Shown: positions 14,894 through 23,963, counted from the first letter of the stretch. The stretch is DNA of 64,000 nt from Bacteroidales bacterium UBA6377 (GCA_002438805.1 DJQV01000018.1:1-64000), one strand, 5' to 3'. Notes: generated by a model from the letters alone, not told the origin. Numbers and translations are program-made.

Positions 14894-16737
14894 AAATAAG
14901 TCTCGAAATAGTCTGTTATCTTGTCGTATAGATGCACCCTGGCACGGCCTCTCATATTGTGAGGCTCAAGAGGATACGGGAAATAGTCCACACGTTTCTC
15001 CGCCTTGATGCACTCCTGGATGAAGTTGAGCGAATGCTCCCACACCACGGTGTCGTCCAGCACTCCCTGACAGATGAGCACACGGCCAGTGAGGTCAGCA
15101 GCCTTGGGCAGCAGGGATGTCTTCTCGAAGCCTTCCGGGTTGGTCTGAGGGGTGTCCATGTAGCGCTCGCCGTACATCACCTCATACCACTTCCAATCGA
15201 TCACCGGTCCGCCGGCCACGGCGACCTTGAAAAATCCGGGGTTATTGGTAGCAAGGGACAATGTCATGAACCCGCCGTAGCTCCAGCCGTGTACCCCGAT
15301 GCGGTCGCGGTCTATCCACGGGCAGGTGGCCAGCAGGGTCCGGATGCCCTCCATCTGATCCTCCATCTCGGCCTGGCCGCACTGGCGGTTGATGGCCTTC
15401 TCGAAAGCTGCCCCCCGGTTCTGCGTGCCCCGGTTGTCCTGGACATAGACCACATAGCCTTTCTGTGCCATCATCATCTCCCACATCCTCACTCCCCCGA
15501 GCCAGCTATCTGTAACCATCTGGGAATGAGGGCCGCCATAGACATAGACAATGAGGGGGTATTTCTTGGAAGGGTCGAAGTCACGCGGGTAGAAGAGGCG
15601 GTAGTAGTTGTCGAAGCGTCCATCGGCGGATTTCACCGTGCCAAGCTCCACCTTGCACTGGGCATACTCGTCGAGGGGGTCGATGGCGGTGAGGATGTGG
15701 TTGATCACCTCCCCGTCTATGTTTTTGACCTCAGTGACACCCGGCACGTTGAGGCTGCTGTAGCGGTCTATGAACTTGGTGCAGTCCGGAGACATGTCGA
15801 TCTGGTGCCAGCCGCGCTCAAAAGTGAGCCGCTTCGGCTTGCCTGCCTTAAGTCCCCTGAGGCTGACCTTGAAGAGATGGTTCTCTATCGGGGAGACTTC
15901 GGCAGAGGTGTAGAAGACGTTGCGCCCGTCGTTGGCAATATACTGGACATCGGCGTTGCACGGAGTGAGGCGTGAGACATGGCCGAGAGTGTCGCAGAGA
16001 TAGAGATTACGGTAACCGTCGCGGTTGTCGGTGCTGTAGAGGAACTCATATCTGCCCTTGATGAAGTGAAGTCCCTCCTGCGGCTCAACCCAGGCATCGT
16101 TGTGTTCAGTAAGAAGTGTGCGCACGAAACTCCCGTCGGAGGCGCGGTACATGTTGAGTCTGAGGTTGTGCTGCGGACGGTCGAGTACCTGGACGAAGAC
16201 ATATTTTCCGTCAGGCGACCAGGTCACTCCCGTCAAGTAGCGCTCCTCATCGAAGTCGTCCACCTTGAGTGTTGTGAGAATCTGGCCGGAAGTGTCACAG
16301 ATGCAGACGGAGAGCTTCTCCGAAGCCATGCCGGCCATCGGATAACGGATCTCCCGGGTGCTGCCGGTTCGGGTAGTTATGTCGAAAAGCGGAAAAAGGC
16401 TCACCGCCGACTCGTCCTTGCGGTATACGGCGAGCCGCTTGCCGTCAGGAGACGGGAACACTCCCCCACTGATGCCGAACTCGTTGCGGCTGACGGTCTG
16501 CCCGTAGACTATGCCGGGGCCTTCGCTCTGAGGAAGCGTGTATGTCGGTCTGGAGAAAGCCGGGCGCTCTTTGGTGAGTTTGCTTGAAGCATCCCACCAG
16601 AGTTTGACCCTCTCGGGATAGACTGACCGCGGCCCCTGCCCCACCGACTCCTCCACTGTGAGCAGCCTTGCATTGGGGTTGCCTGCCGGATGGGTGGAGA
16701 TTACGGCCGCTATAATGAAAAGAAATGCACCTGTCAT
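14890..16737 (-). CDS. S9 family peptidase, dipeptidyl-peptidase IV-like
   Basis: A 615-residue protein: signal-like N-terminus, a DPPIV_N beta-propeller (about 60-380) and an S9 catalytic alpha/beta-hydrolase domain. The serine motif GWSYGG places Ser486, Asp561 lies in GVLDDT and His593 in EPHNM, matching Ser630/Asp708/His740 of human DPP4. It would cleave N-terminal X-Pro or X-Ala dipeptides from oligopeptides in the periplasm. It is about 100 residues shorter than typical Bacteroidetes DPP4 (700-plus), mostly at the propeller start. It is the middle gene of a three-gene operon with 4-bp overlaps on both sides. Confidence 0.88.
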   Translation of the reverse strand: MTGAFLFIIAAVISTHPAGNPNARLLTVEESVGQGPRSVYPERVKLWWDASSKLTKERPAFSRPTYTLPQSEGPGIVYGQTVSRNEFGISGGVFPSPDGKRLAVYRKDESAVSLFPLFDITTRTGSTREIRYPMAGMASEKLSVCICDTSGQILTTLKVDDFDEERYLTGVTWSPDGKYVFVQVLDRPQHNLRLNMYRASDGSFVRTLLTEHNDAWVEPQEGLHFIKGRYEFLYSTDNRDGYRNLYLCDTLGHVSRLTPCNADVQYIANDGRNVFYTSAEVSPIENHLFKVSLRGLKAGKPKRLTFERGWHQIDMSPDCTKFIDRYSSLNVPGVTEVKNIDGEVINHILTAIDPLDEYAQCKVELGTVKSADGRFDNYYRLFYPRDFDPSKKYPLIVYVYGGPHSQMVTDSWLGGVRMWEMMMAQKGYVVYVQDNRGTQNRGAAFEKAINRQCGQAEMEDQMEGIRTLLATCPWIDRDRIGVHGWSYGGFMTLSLATNNPGFFKVAVAGGPVIDWKWYEVMYGERYMDTPQTNPEGFEKTSLLPKAADLTGRVLICQGVLDDTVVWEHSLNFIQECIKAEKRVDYFPYPLEPHNMRGRARVHLYDKITDYFETYL

Positions 16738-17168
16738 AAGCTTGTCTCCTCCCCTCCTGTGATGATCGGGACTTCAGAAGCTGAAGACGGTTTGGTGACC
16801 GAGATGATCTTGTCCACGACATATCTCTGCATGCCGCGCCAAGGAAGCCAGCCGTTGTATTCCTTGTAGTGAAGCTCGACCATCTTGCCGCTGCACCTCA
16901 TCAGAGAATCGGCCACAGCCTTGTCGGTCACCGAGAAATTGAACTCGTTGGACTGGAGGCTTCCGCTGCGCTTGGTGCTGTTGAAGCCTGTCTGGATGAG
17001 ACGTCCTTCGTAGGTCTTCCAGACCCAGCCCTTATGGACAATCTGGTTGAGTTCCCCGGCCTTGACCCCGTCGCCGAAGACGAAATAGAACTTGAAATAG
17101 AACACTGTAGCCGCTGCCACTAGCAGCACTCCCACGATCCAGGAGATCACCTTTGTCTTCTTTGTCAT
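16734..17168 (-). CDS. Small inner-membrane-anchored protein of unknown function
   Basis: A 144-residue protein beginning MTKKTKVISWIVGVLLVAAA, a short cytosolic tail and one transmembrane helix, followed by a roughly 115-residue extracytoplasmic domain with the KGWVWKTYEGRLIQTGF motif. This small family is conserved across Bacteroidales and, as I recall, is often mislabelled 6-phosphogluconate dehydrogenase in databases; nothing in the sequence supports that name. The start at 17166-17168 is chosen because an excellent promoter (17189-17220) ends just upstream, which would exclude any longer N-terminus. It heads the operon with the DPP-IV-like peptidase (4-bp overlap). Confidence 0.75.
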   Translation of the reverse strand: MTKKTKVISWIVGVLLVAAATVFYFKFYFVFGDGVKAGELNQIVHKGWVWKTYEGRLIQTGFNSTKRSGSLQSNEFNFSVTDKAVADSLMRCSGKMVELHYKEYNGWLPWRGMQRYVVDKIISVTKPSSASEVPIITGGEETSL

Positions 17169-17188
17169 AACAAATTCGCAATTTGCCG

Positions 17189-17220
17189 CAAACTTAATCA
17201 AAATCCCTCTCTCCTGCAAA
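17189..17220 (-). promoter_or_regulatory. Promoter of the DPP-IV-like peptidase operon
   Basis: On the minus strand TTTG (17217-17220), a 20-nt spacer and TAAGTTTG (17189-17196), a complete Bacteroidetes promoter. Initiation about 7 nt further gives a leader of only 12-15 nt before the ATG at 17168. Confidence 0.8.
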
Positions 17221-17260
17221 CATAATGGGTGGCACATAAGTCCTTGAGCAACAAAAACAT

Positions 17261-17302
17261 AAACAAACATCTCCCACCAATTTCGGCAGGAGACATTTGT
17301 TT
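17261..17302 (-). terminator. Terminator hairpin after the M20 dipeptidase gene
   Basis: A 14-bp stem (arms 17261-17274 and 17289-17302) forms on the minus-strand RNA with two G-U pairs and a 14-nt loop; a T-rich stretch follows. It lies 18 bp past the dipeptidase stop and before the next promoter. Confidence 0.7.
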
Positions 17303-17319
17303 AATTTACTGATTTTCAA

Positions 17320-18696
17320 TTATTTATCCGCCACCGCAACAGAGTCTGGACTCCAGTACTCGTAGAACTTGGCGATGGACTCCATACCTCGGAAGAACTG
17401 GCTGAGAAGGAAGCTCTCGTTCGGAGAGTGTATCGTGTCGCGCTCAAGGCCGAAGCCCATCAGCAGCGGATCGATGCCCAGGATCTTCTGGACCTCCGCC
17501 AGCACGGCGATAGAACCCCCGCCGCGAGACGGCACCGGCTCCACCCCGTAGACCTCACCCATGGCTCGGGCAGCGGCCTTGTAGGCGGATGAACCTATAG
17601 GGATGAGGAAGCCGTCACCTCCCTCGCACTCCTTGACCTCGACCCTCACGCAGCGGGGAGCGAGAGACTTGAAATAACGGGCAAAACGGCGTGTGATGTC
17701 AGCGCTGCGCTGATTAGGGACGAGGCGCATGGAGATCTTGGCGCGGGCCTCCGAAGGAAGCACTGTCTTGGCCCCTTCGCCGGTGTAGCCGCCGCAGATG
17801 CCGCAGACATCGAGGCAAGGTCTGATGCCGGTCTGCTCCAGAGGGGTATAGCCCTTCTCCCCACGAAGGGCGCGGACACCGAGGAAATCTTTGTATTCCT
17901 GCATGTTGAACGGCGCCCTGGCAAGCATGCGGCGCTCCGCGCGGGAGAGTTCCACCACATCATCATAAAATCCCGGTACGGTGACGCGCCCGTCAGCATC
18001 GATGAGCTTGGAGATCATCTCGCAGAGGACCTGTATCGGGTTTGCCACAGCTCCTCCGTAATGTCCCGAGTGAAGATCTTTATTCGGGCCTATAACCTTG
18101 ACTTCCAAATAACTGAGACCTCTCATCCCGCAGTTGATGGACGGGACTTTGTCACTTATCATCGTGGTGTCGCTGACAAGGCAGATGTCGGCCTTGAGAA
18201 GTTTTTTGTGGGACTTGATCCACGCAGGGAGCGACGGGCTTCCGATCTCCTCTTCTCCTTCGAAAAGGAACTTGACGTTGTGTCTGAGTTTTCCGCTGCG
18301 CAGCAGATATTCGAAGGCCTTGATATGCATGAAAAGCTGGCCCTTGTCATCGTTGGCCCCGCGGCCCCAGATGGCCCCGTCGTGCACTTCCGGCTCGAAA
18401 GGGTCGGAGTGCCACTTCTCCAGCGGCTCGGGCGGCTGGACATCATAGTGCCCATAGACGAGCACGGTGCTCAACGAAGGGTCGATGATCTTCTGCCCGA
18501 AGACCACAGGGTTGCCGTCGGTGTCGCAGACTCCGGCCTCGTCCGCACCGGCCTCCAGAAGGAGGTCGGCGAGGGTCTCGGCGCAGCGGTACATATCCGG
18601 CTTGTGCTCCGGCTTCGCGCTTATGGAAGGGATGCGCAGGATGGTTAAGAGCTCCTGAAGGAAGCGTTCACGGTTCTGTTCTATATACTCTTTCAT
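17320..18696 (-). CDS. M20 family dipeptidase
   Basis: A 458-residue cytosolic metallopeptidase of the M20 family (PepV/CNDP-like). The zinc ligands and catalytic acids are visible: His83 and Asp85 in YGHYDVQPP, the bridging Asp116 in GRGANDDKG, and the EGEEEIGS catalytic Glu pair near residues 147-150. A dimerisation domain occupies the middle third (GPNKDLHSGHYGG). It hydrolyses dipeptides and some short tripeptides to amino acids. Its start overlaps the stop of the GH78 gene (ATGA), so sugar and peptide breakdown are co-expressed here, and a good terminator follows. Confidence 0.92.
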   Translation of the reverse strand: MKEYIEQNRERFLQELLTILRIPSISAKPEHKPDMYRCAETLADLLLEAGADEAGVCDTDGNPVVFGQKIIDPSLSTVLVYGHYDVQPPEPLEKWHSDPFEPEVHDGAIWGRGANDDKGQLFMHIKAFEYLLRSGKLRHNVKFLFEGEEEIGSPSLPAWIKSHKKLLKADICLVSDTTMISDKVPSINCGMRGLSYLEVKVIGPNKDLHSGHYGGAVANPIQVLCEMISKLIDADGRVTVPGFYDDVVELSRAERRMLARAPFNMQEYKDFLGVRALRGEKGYTPLEQTGIRPCLDVCGICGGYTGEGAKTVLPSEARAKISMRLVPNQRSADITRRFARYFKSLAPRCVRVEVKECEGGDGFLIPIGSSAYKAAARAMGEVYGVEPVPSRGGGSIAVLAEVQKILGIDPLLMGFGLERDTIHSPNESFLLSQFFRGMESIAKFYEYWSPDSVAVADK

Positions 18697-21600
18697 TTCG
18701 TTGTGATTTCAAATTCATAGCTGCCGGATTTGAGTTCGGCCATCACGCGGCCCTTGAGGCTGCGCCAAGGTCCTAGTCCATCGCCACCGCGAAGCACTTT
18801 AACAGCGGATACACCCAGAGCCTGAAGAGTGAGGGATGCGGTGGTGTTGGCCGGGATCGTCACACGGTAGATGTAGCCGCGCGCGGTCTTCTCCCAGCCG
18901 CCGTCGATACGGCCGTACGGGGTCTCGAAGCCCCCGTTGACATACTCAAGGTCTCCCCCGACTCGCGGCTGGAGGATGATGTGCTTGTAGGCCGGTCTGT
19001 CCTCATCTCTCTGGAAACCGAGCAGGTATGCGTACATCCACTCCCCTATCGCCCCGTAGGCATAGTGGTTGAACGAGTTCATGTCCACCGGGCCGAAGCC
19101 GTTCTCGATGGTGTAGGAGTTCCACCTCTCCCACATGGTGGTGGCACCCTGGAGGACAGGGTAGAGCCAGGACGGGCAGTCCTTCTGCTCGAAGAGGGTG
19201 AAAGCGACATCATCCCTGCCGGCGTCCGAGAGGGCGGGATTGAGATAAGGGGTGCCGATGAATCCCGTGGTGAGCTTGTCGCCGTGGTCGCGGATGTTCT
19301 TGACAAGATTCGCCACGGCCTTGTCCTTGACGGCATCATCAAAAAGACCGAAGCGCAGCGGCAGGGCATAAGAGGTCTGGGTGTCAACCGGGATGATATC
19401 CCCGTCCTTCGGCCCATTCTCAGTGGCAGGCATCCCGGGCCACTTGACAGCCTTATAAGGCGCCACGGTGACACCGTCCTCACGGACGTAGGTCCTGTTG
19501 AAGGCGGCTTTGATGTTGTCGTACAGGGCGGAGTACTTGGCCGCATCGGATTTCTTGCCGAGGGCCGCGGCCATCTTGGACATCATGTAGGCATCGTAAG
19601 CGTAGTAGGCCGTGTTGGTGAGACCGATGTTGGTCCGTTCCACAGCGAGATGGTCACCGATGCCGGAATCAGGCTGGAGATAGCCGTTCGACTGGCGCTC
19701 CAGATAGTCCATGTAGCGGACCATGGAGTCGTACATCTGCGCAACGGCCTTGATGTCACCATATTGCATATAAACTTGATAAGGCACTATGATGCCGGCT
19801 TCCATCCAGCCCATCCAGCCAGGATTCTCGTTGGTGAAGCCGTAAGGCGGACGGCCGGTGACAGGATAGTAGTTGAAGTAGCTGCCATCGAGGTTCTGGT
19901 TGTCTCGGACAGAGAAGAACCACCTGTCGTAGAACTTGTCCACCCAAGGGCTGAAGTAGGTGGCCGTACGGGCGAAAACCTGGGCATCGCCGGTCCAGCC
20001 CTGGCGTTCGTCACGCTGAGGGCAGTCGGTCGGCACGGCCTGGAAGTTACCCCTCTGACCCCAGAGGATGTTCTGGAAAAGGCGGTTGACGTTGCTGTCC
20101 GAGCTCTCGAACGTGGCGGTGGCGTTGCCTATGGACTCAAGCACCACGGCCTTGACGGACTCCGTCGGGAGCGGCTTGCTCAGGCCGGTCACGGAGACGT
20201 AGCGGAAGCCGTGATCGGTGAAGAGCGGCTGCCAGGTCTCACCTTCAGAGCGCCCGCGCATGATGTAATTGTCGATGGAGATGGCGCCGCGGTAATTCTC
20301 TATATACACCTGCCCCTTCATTTTCTTATAGGTATCAACGGTATATGGTTCCACCGGAGCTGTAGGGATCGTCTCCGGATAGATCATCTCCCCGAAGCGG
20401 AGGGTCACGGTCTGCCCCGCCTTGCCCTTCATGCCCTCGAGACGCGGCACGCCGACCACGTTCTGGCCGAAGTCGTAGACAAATGTGCCCTTGACCGGCT
20501 CGCTGACGCTGACGGCGGTGAGGGTGATGTTGTTCTGTATCGGCAGACCCACATAGGCCTGAATCTTCACGCTCGGGGCGGGGCGCTCGAATATGTCGGC
20601 GTTCGCCCATGAGGAATCGTCAAACCCGCCTCCGGTCCAGCCGTCCACTTCCTTGCGTGCATCATAGTCCTCGCCGAACTGGAAGCCGTTGCGTGTCACC
20701 GGGCCGTCGTCGTATTTCTTCCATTTGCCATCGGTTACGATCACTTCGCTGGTGCCGTCCTCGTAGGTGAGCAGGAGTTTGGCGAGCAGGGACTGCCTGA
20801 TGCCGTAGGGGTCCACGAATGCTGAGGTGAAGATGTTGAGGTCGCTGTACCAGCCTGCACCCAGCATGGCCCCGAGGCCGTTGGAGCCCTGGTGCAGCAT
20901 GGAGGTGACATCGTAGCTGTTGTACATTATACGGTAGCGGTAGTCCGTCCAGCCCGGGTTGAACCAGTCGTTGCTGACACGCTCCCCGTTGATGTAAAAC
21001 TCATAGATTCCGCGCGCGGTGACATAGAGTTTCGCGCTCTTCAGCGGACGGGAGATCTCGATGCCGCGACGGAGCATCGGGGCTGAGACCTTGCCGTAAG
21101 GTTCCCATGTCTGCAGGCGTCCGTTGCCGTTGACGAGGTGCTTGGGCTCCGGATCGGTGTAGAGCACCGTGTCCCAGTTGTCCTCGGAAATCGTTATGTT
21201 CGAGAACTCGGCTTTCTCACCTTTTGGCTGGAGGAAACCTATCGAATGCAGGCGGGCCCAGTCATGCACCCTCTCGCCGCCCGGGTAAGAGGTGATGACC
21301 ATCTGGTACGGGTTGCCGGAGGAGACGTTTTCCCTCGCCGGGCCACCGGGCACGCCCTCGGTCGGACGGAGCATCTTGCCGTCGAGGAGCACTATAAGGT
21401 TGGACTTGAGATGGTAGCCGGGGGTGCTGACCTTGAGGGTGAAGTGATGGGAGGCATGTCTGTTCTTCGGGGTGATGATGTCCGAGAGGTCAATGGTGGA
21501 AAGATGGCGTTTGTCTCCTTCCACGGCGTAGTCCACATCAAGGACCGGCCTGCCGTTGACATCAAGTCCCACAGTGATATAATTGTCCTTGTCCTTGACG

Positions 21601-22130
21601 CTGTATGCGAACACGGCACGGCTGCTGCCTTCCGGGATGCGGACATCGTAGTCTATGTTGAAGAATGTACGGTACTTGGAGACACCGACTTTCTCGGAGC
21701 CAATCCACTGGGCGCCGCTCCAGCCGCTGCCCATCAGGCCGGTCTCGAACCAAGTCGGCTCGGAGTCAACTGCCGCGCCCGTCTCGTCCGTGACGCTCAC
21801 CTTCCAGAAGTAGCGTGTCGAAGCCCTCAATGCAGCCCCGTCATAAGGGATGTTGAGCGACTCGGCCGAACGCACCAGGCCGCTGTCGAAGACCAGATCG
21901 CCGCCGGAGAGTTTCTCGGGGCTGTCGGCGACCTTGACCCTGTATGCTGTCTGGGCAGCTCCGATGCGGTCGGAAGTCATCTGCCAACTGAAATATGGTC
22001 TGGATTCGTCGATTCCCACCGGGGTCTGCATGGACTCGGTGCGAAGATTGACTACGGCCGTCCCGGCCGAAAGCGGCACTCCCGCCAGGAGCAGGGAGAG
22101 TGAAAGGAGGATGGATTGTGTTCTTGTCAT
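18693..22130 (-). CDS. GH78 alpha-L-rhamnosidase, exported
   Basis: A 1145-residue enzyme with a clear signal peptide (MTRTQSILLSLSLLLAGVPL, then SAG). The order is an N-terminal beta-sandwich with an inserted concanavalin-like domain (about 150-330), Bac_rhamnosid_N-like region (360-530), a second sandwich domain, the (alpha/alpha)6 catalytic barrel (about 670-1010) and a C-terminal sandwich. The GH78 signature PTDCPQRDERQGWTGDAQ sits near residue 700 and carries the catalytic acid. It removes terminal L-rhamnose from plant glycans such as rhamnogalacturonan or from glycosides, in the periplasm. Divergent to it is a CE15 esterase gene, with only 74 bp between start codons, so the two are probably co-regulated. 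Confidence 0.93.
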   Translation of the reverse strand: MTRTQSILLSLSLLLAGVPLSAGTAVVNLRTESMQTPVGIDESRPYFSWQMTSDRIGAAQTAYRVKVADSPEKLSGGDLVFDSGLVRSAESLNIPYDGAALRASTRYFWKVSVTDETGAAVDSEPTWFETGLMGSGWSGAQWIGSEKVGVSKYRTFFNIDYDVRIPEGSSRAVFAYSVKDKDNYITVGLDVNGRPVLDVDYAVEGDKRHLSTIDLSDIITPKNRHASHHFTLKVSTPGYHLKSNLIVLLDGKMLRPTEGVPGGPARENVSSGNPYQMVITSYPGGERVHDWARLHSIGFLQPKGEKAEFSNITISEDNWDTVLYTDPEPKHLVNGNGRLQTWEPYGKVSAPMLRRGIEISRPLKSAKLYVTARGIYEFYINGERVSNDWFNPGWTDYRYRIMYNSYDVTSMLHQGSNGLGAMLGAGWYSDLNIFTSAFVDPYGIRQSLLAKLLLTYEDGTSEVIVTDGKWKKYDDGPVTRNGFQFGEDYDARKEVDGWTGGGFDDSSWANADIFERPAPSVKIQAYVGLPIQNNITLTAVSVSEPVKGTFVYDFGQNVVGVPRLEGMKGKAGQTVTLRFGEMIYPETIPTAPVEPYTVDTYKKMKGQVYIENYRGAISIDNYIMRGRSEGETWQPLFTDHGFRYVSVTGLSKPLPTESVKAVVLESIGNATATFESSDSNVNRLFQNILWGQRGNFQAVPTDCPQRDERQGWTGDAQVFARTATYFSPWVDKFYDRWFFSVRDNQNLDGSYFNYYPVTGRPPYGFTNENPGWMGWMEAGIIVPYQVYMQYGDIKAVAQMYDSMVRYMDYLERQSNGYLQPDSGIGDHLAVERTNIGLTNTAYYAYDAYMMSKMAAALGKKSDAAKYSALYDNIKAAFNRTYVREDGVTVAPYKAVKWPGMPATENGPKDGDIIPVDTQTSYALPLRFGLFDDAVKDKAVANLVKNIRDHGDKLTTGFIGTPYLNPALSDAGRDDVAFTLFEQKDCPSWLYPVLQGATTMWERWNSYTIENGFGPVDMNSFNHYAYGAIGEWMYAYLLGFQRDEDRPAYKHIILQPRVGGDLEYVNGGFETPYGRIDGGWEKTARGYIYRVTIPANTTASLTLQALGVSAVKVLRGGDGLGPWRSLKGRVMAELKSGSYEFEITTK

Positions 22131-22204
22131 GTTTTATGCGGCAACAACCTCGTAAAGTTAGGAATTTTTGCTTAATTTCGTGGAAACAAATAACCATTCA
22201 TCAG

Positions 22205-23497
22205 ATGAGACATTTTATTTTTTCCTTAAGCCTAGCAGGCTGCCTGCTCGGTGCGGTGTCAGCCCATGCACAGAATGATGTCGTGTCCGGCATCCCGGTA
22301 AACTACGACGAGTCAAAAGTCGGGGACTACAAAGCCACGCTCCCCGATGCGCTCACGTTCAACAACGGCAAGAAGGTCACCACCTCAAGGGAATGGTGGC
22401 GCAAGCGCAGGCCTGAAGTCCTGAAGATCGTGGAGGAGAACCAGTACGGCAAGTGGCCGGCCAAGAAACTGAAAGTGCGCTACGATGTCAAGGCAGACCT
22501 CGGCATGGAAGGAGGCGCGGTGCGCAAGCAGGTCACCATATATTTTTCCAAAGACAACGAAGGCCCACGTGCCGATGTGCTCATCTATCTGCCGAAAGAC
22601 GCCGACGGCCCTGTGCCGCTGCTCCTCAACCTGAGCTTCAGTCCAAATAATATCACGGTGGCCGACCCCGGAGTCAAGCCGGGCCGCAGTTGGGACAAGA
22701 ACACCAAGAAAGTGCGCCTTGCCGAGTCAAATCCTGCAGCGTCAAAGTTCGCACTCGACTCCGTCATCAAGGAATATCTCAAGGAGGGCTACGGCTTCGC
22801 AACTCTCTGCTATACCGACTTCGAGCCGGATTTCGAAGGCGGCATCTACCTCGGGGTACGCAGCCTCTACCTCAAGGACGGGCAGACAGGATTTGCAGAT
22901 GACGAGTGGGGAGCGGTGTCCACATGGGCTTGGGGCGTGAGCAACGTGATCGACTACTTCGAGAAAGACCCTGACATAGATGCCAAGAGAATCGCCCTCA
23001 CAGGATGTTCACGCCTGGGCAAGACCACGCTCTGGGCGGGCGCACGCGACCAGAGGATCGCAGTCGTGATTCCGAGCTGCTCAGGCGAGGGCGGTGCCGC
23101 GCTTAGCCGCCGCAACTTCGGCGAGACCGTGGCGCACCTCACCGACCCTACCCGCTACTCATATCAGTTCGCGCCTAATTACGGCAAATACGCCTCCGAT
23201 GTGACCAAGATGCCGATGGACGCCAACCTCGTCATTTCCCTCGTGGCCCCTCGCCCGCTGCTCCTTTCCACAGGCAGCACCGACACATGGTCGGACGCCA
23301 AGGGAGAGTTCTGCGCCGCAGTGGAAGCAGGTTCGGTCTATGAGCTGCTCGGCAAGGACGACCTCGGCACAAATGTGATGCCCGCCCCGGAGAAGCCGAT
23401 CTTCAACACCCTCGGCTTCGTGATGCACGACGGGGGCCACGGCGTACTGCCGCAGGACTGGAAGTACTACCTCGACTTCATCAAACTTTATCTATAA
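22205..23497 (+). CDS. CE15 family 4-O-methyl-glucuronoyl methylesterase-like hydrolase
   Basis: 430 residues from the ATG at 22205, chosen because it begins a good signal peptide (MRHFIFSLSLAGCLLGAVSA, then HAQ); in-frame upstream sequence overlaps the divergent promoter region. The catalytic serine motif GCSRLGK is near residue 268 and the His in HDGGHG near residue 408, both typical of carbohydrate esterase family 15; the SCSGEGG segment carries the conserved Glu. CE15 enzymes cleave ester bonds between glucuronic acid in xylan or pectin-like polymers and lignin or methyl groups, outside the inner membrane. The nearby rhamnosidase and SusC/D suggest a uronate- and rhamnose-bearing plant polymer. 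Confidence 0.87.
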   Translation: MRHFIFSLSLAGCLLGAVSAHAQNDVVSGIPVNYDESKVGDYKATLPDALTFNNGKKVTTSREWWRKRRPEVLKIVEENQYGKWPAKKLKVRYDVKADLGMEGGAVRKQVTIYFSKDNEGPRADVLIYLPKDADGPVPLLLNLSFSPNNITVADPGVKPGRSWDKNTKKVRLAESNPAASKFALDSVIKEYLKEGYGFATLCYTDFEPDFEGGIYLGVRSLYLKDGQTGFADDEWGAVSTWAWGVSNVIDYFEKDPDIDAKRIALTGCSRLGKTTLWAGARDQRIAVVIPSCSGEGGAALSRRNFGETVAHLTDPTRYSYQFAPNYGKYASDVTKMPMDANLVISLVAPRPLLLSTGSTDTWSDAKGEFCAAVEAGSVYELLGKDDLGTNVMPAPEKPIFNTLGFVMHDGGHGVLPQDWKYYLDFIKLYL

Positions 23498-23504
23498 TAC
23501 CACA

Positions 23505-23708
23505 ATGACAAAAAAAATGATTCCCGCTGTCGGGCTTGGCCTCGTGGCCGGGGCCGCGATGGCCACAGGCGCGGGACGCATGCTCATCGATGAGGTCAAC
23601 GACCCTCACGAGCTTGTGAACCTCGCCGACCAGCCGGAACTCGCCTCCCTCGTGGAGAAGTTCCACCAGATGGCCGAGGAATACGTCAAAGGCCAACGGG
23701 AACTGTAA
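23505..23708 (+). pseudogene. Probable sulfatase relic: signal-like N-terminus joined to a sulfatase-type C-terminal tail
   Basis: A 67-codon frame 7 bp behind the CE15 gene. It starts with an export-like segment (MTKKMIPAVGLGLVAGAAMA) and then passes straight into DEVNDPHELVNLADQPELAS, a phrase that closely resembles the end of Bacteroidetes arylsulfatases (NDPYELxNLAxxPE). The whole catalytic domain with the Cys/Ser-x-Pro-x-Arg motif is missing. The simplest reading is an in-frame internal deletion of a sulfatase gene that followed the esterase gene in the operon. It could still be translated as an exported mini-protein. Confidence 0.5.
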
Positions 23709-23749
23709 GCGACGGCACAGCACTCGCCTTGCAGATTGGTCATGCGTGC

Positions 23750-23785
23750 AGGTAGGGGTGTTTCTGACTGTTTTCACCCCTACCT
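23750..23785. repeat. Palindromic repeat unit 1
   Basis: AGGTAGGGGTG (23750-23760) and CACCCCTACCT (23775-23785) form a perfect 11-bp stem with a 14-nt loop. A related unit follows 84 bp downstream. It is the first part of a 437-bp gene-free stretch (23709-24145) that also holds a second palindrome, a long inverted repeat and a gene fragment. Confidence 0.7.
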
Positions 23786-23833
23786 TTCACGGTCAATACC
23801 CACACACAGCGTTCTGTGGCATCCTCGCTCCAC

Positions 23834-23869
23834 AGGTTGGGGTTAATTTCGCCGTTTTTACCCCTACCT
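23834..23869. repeat. Palindromic repeat unit 2
   Basis: AGGTTGGGGT (23834-23843) and ACCCCTACCT (23860-23869) pair at 9 of 10 positions. Arms and loop length match unit 1 (23750-23785), so the two form a tandem pair of related palindromes. Confidence 0.65.
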
Positions 23870-23897
23870 TACGCCGCCAGACGAGTTTCACCAGAAA

Positions 23898-23940
23898 TCT
23901 ACTTCGCAAAAATCATAAAATTTCATTTTTGCGAAGTAGA
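23898..23940. repeat. Perfect 16-bp inverted repeat
   Basis: TCTACTTCGCAAAAAT (23898-23913) and its exact reverse complement (23925-23940) flank an 11-nt AT-rich loop. The stem could act as a bidirectional terminator for the plus-strand esterase operon, but lacks a long trailing T-run, and the perfect symmetry would also suit a recombination or protein-binding site. Confidence 0.7.
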
Positions 23941-23963
23941 ACGATATAAAATTCTACAAATCA

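Noticed and set aside
14932..15975. Open frame of 347 codons on the plus strand
   Set aside because: Antisense to the S9 peptidase catalytic domain; no motifs and shadow-like composition.
18981..20612. Open frame of 543 codons on the plus strand
   Set aside because: It lies entirely antisense to the GH78 catalytic region, is rich in Val, Gly, Arg and His with no recognisable motif, and reflects the GC-rich third positions of the real gene.
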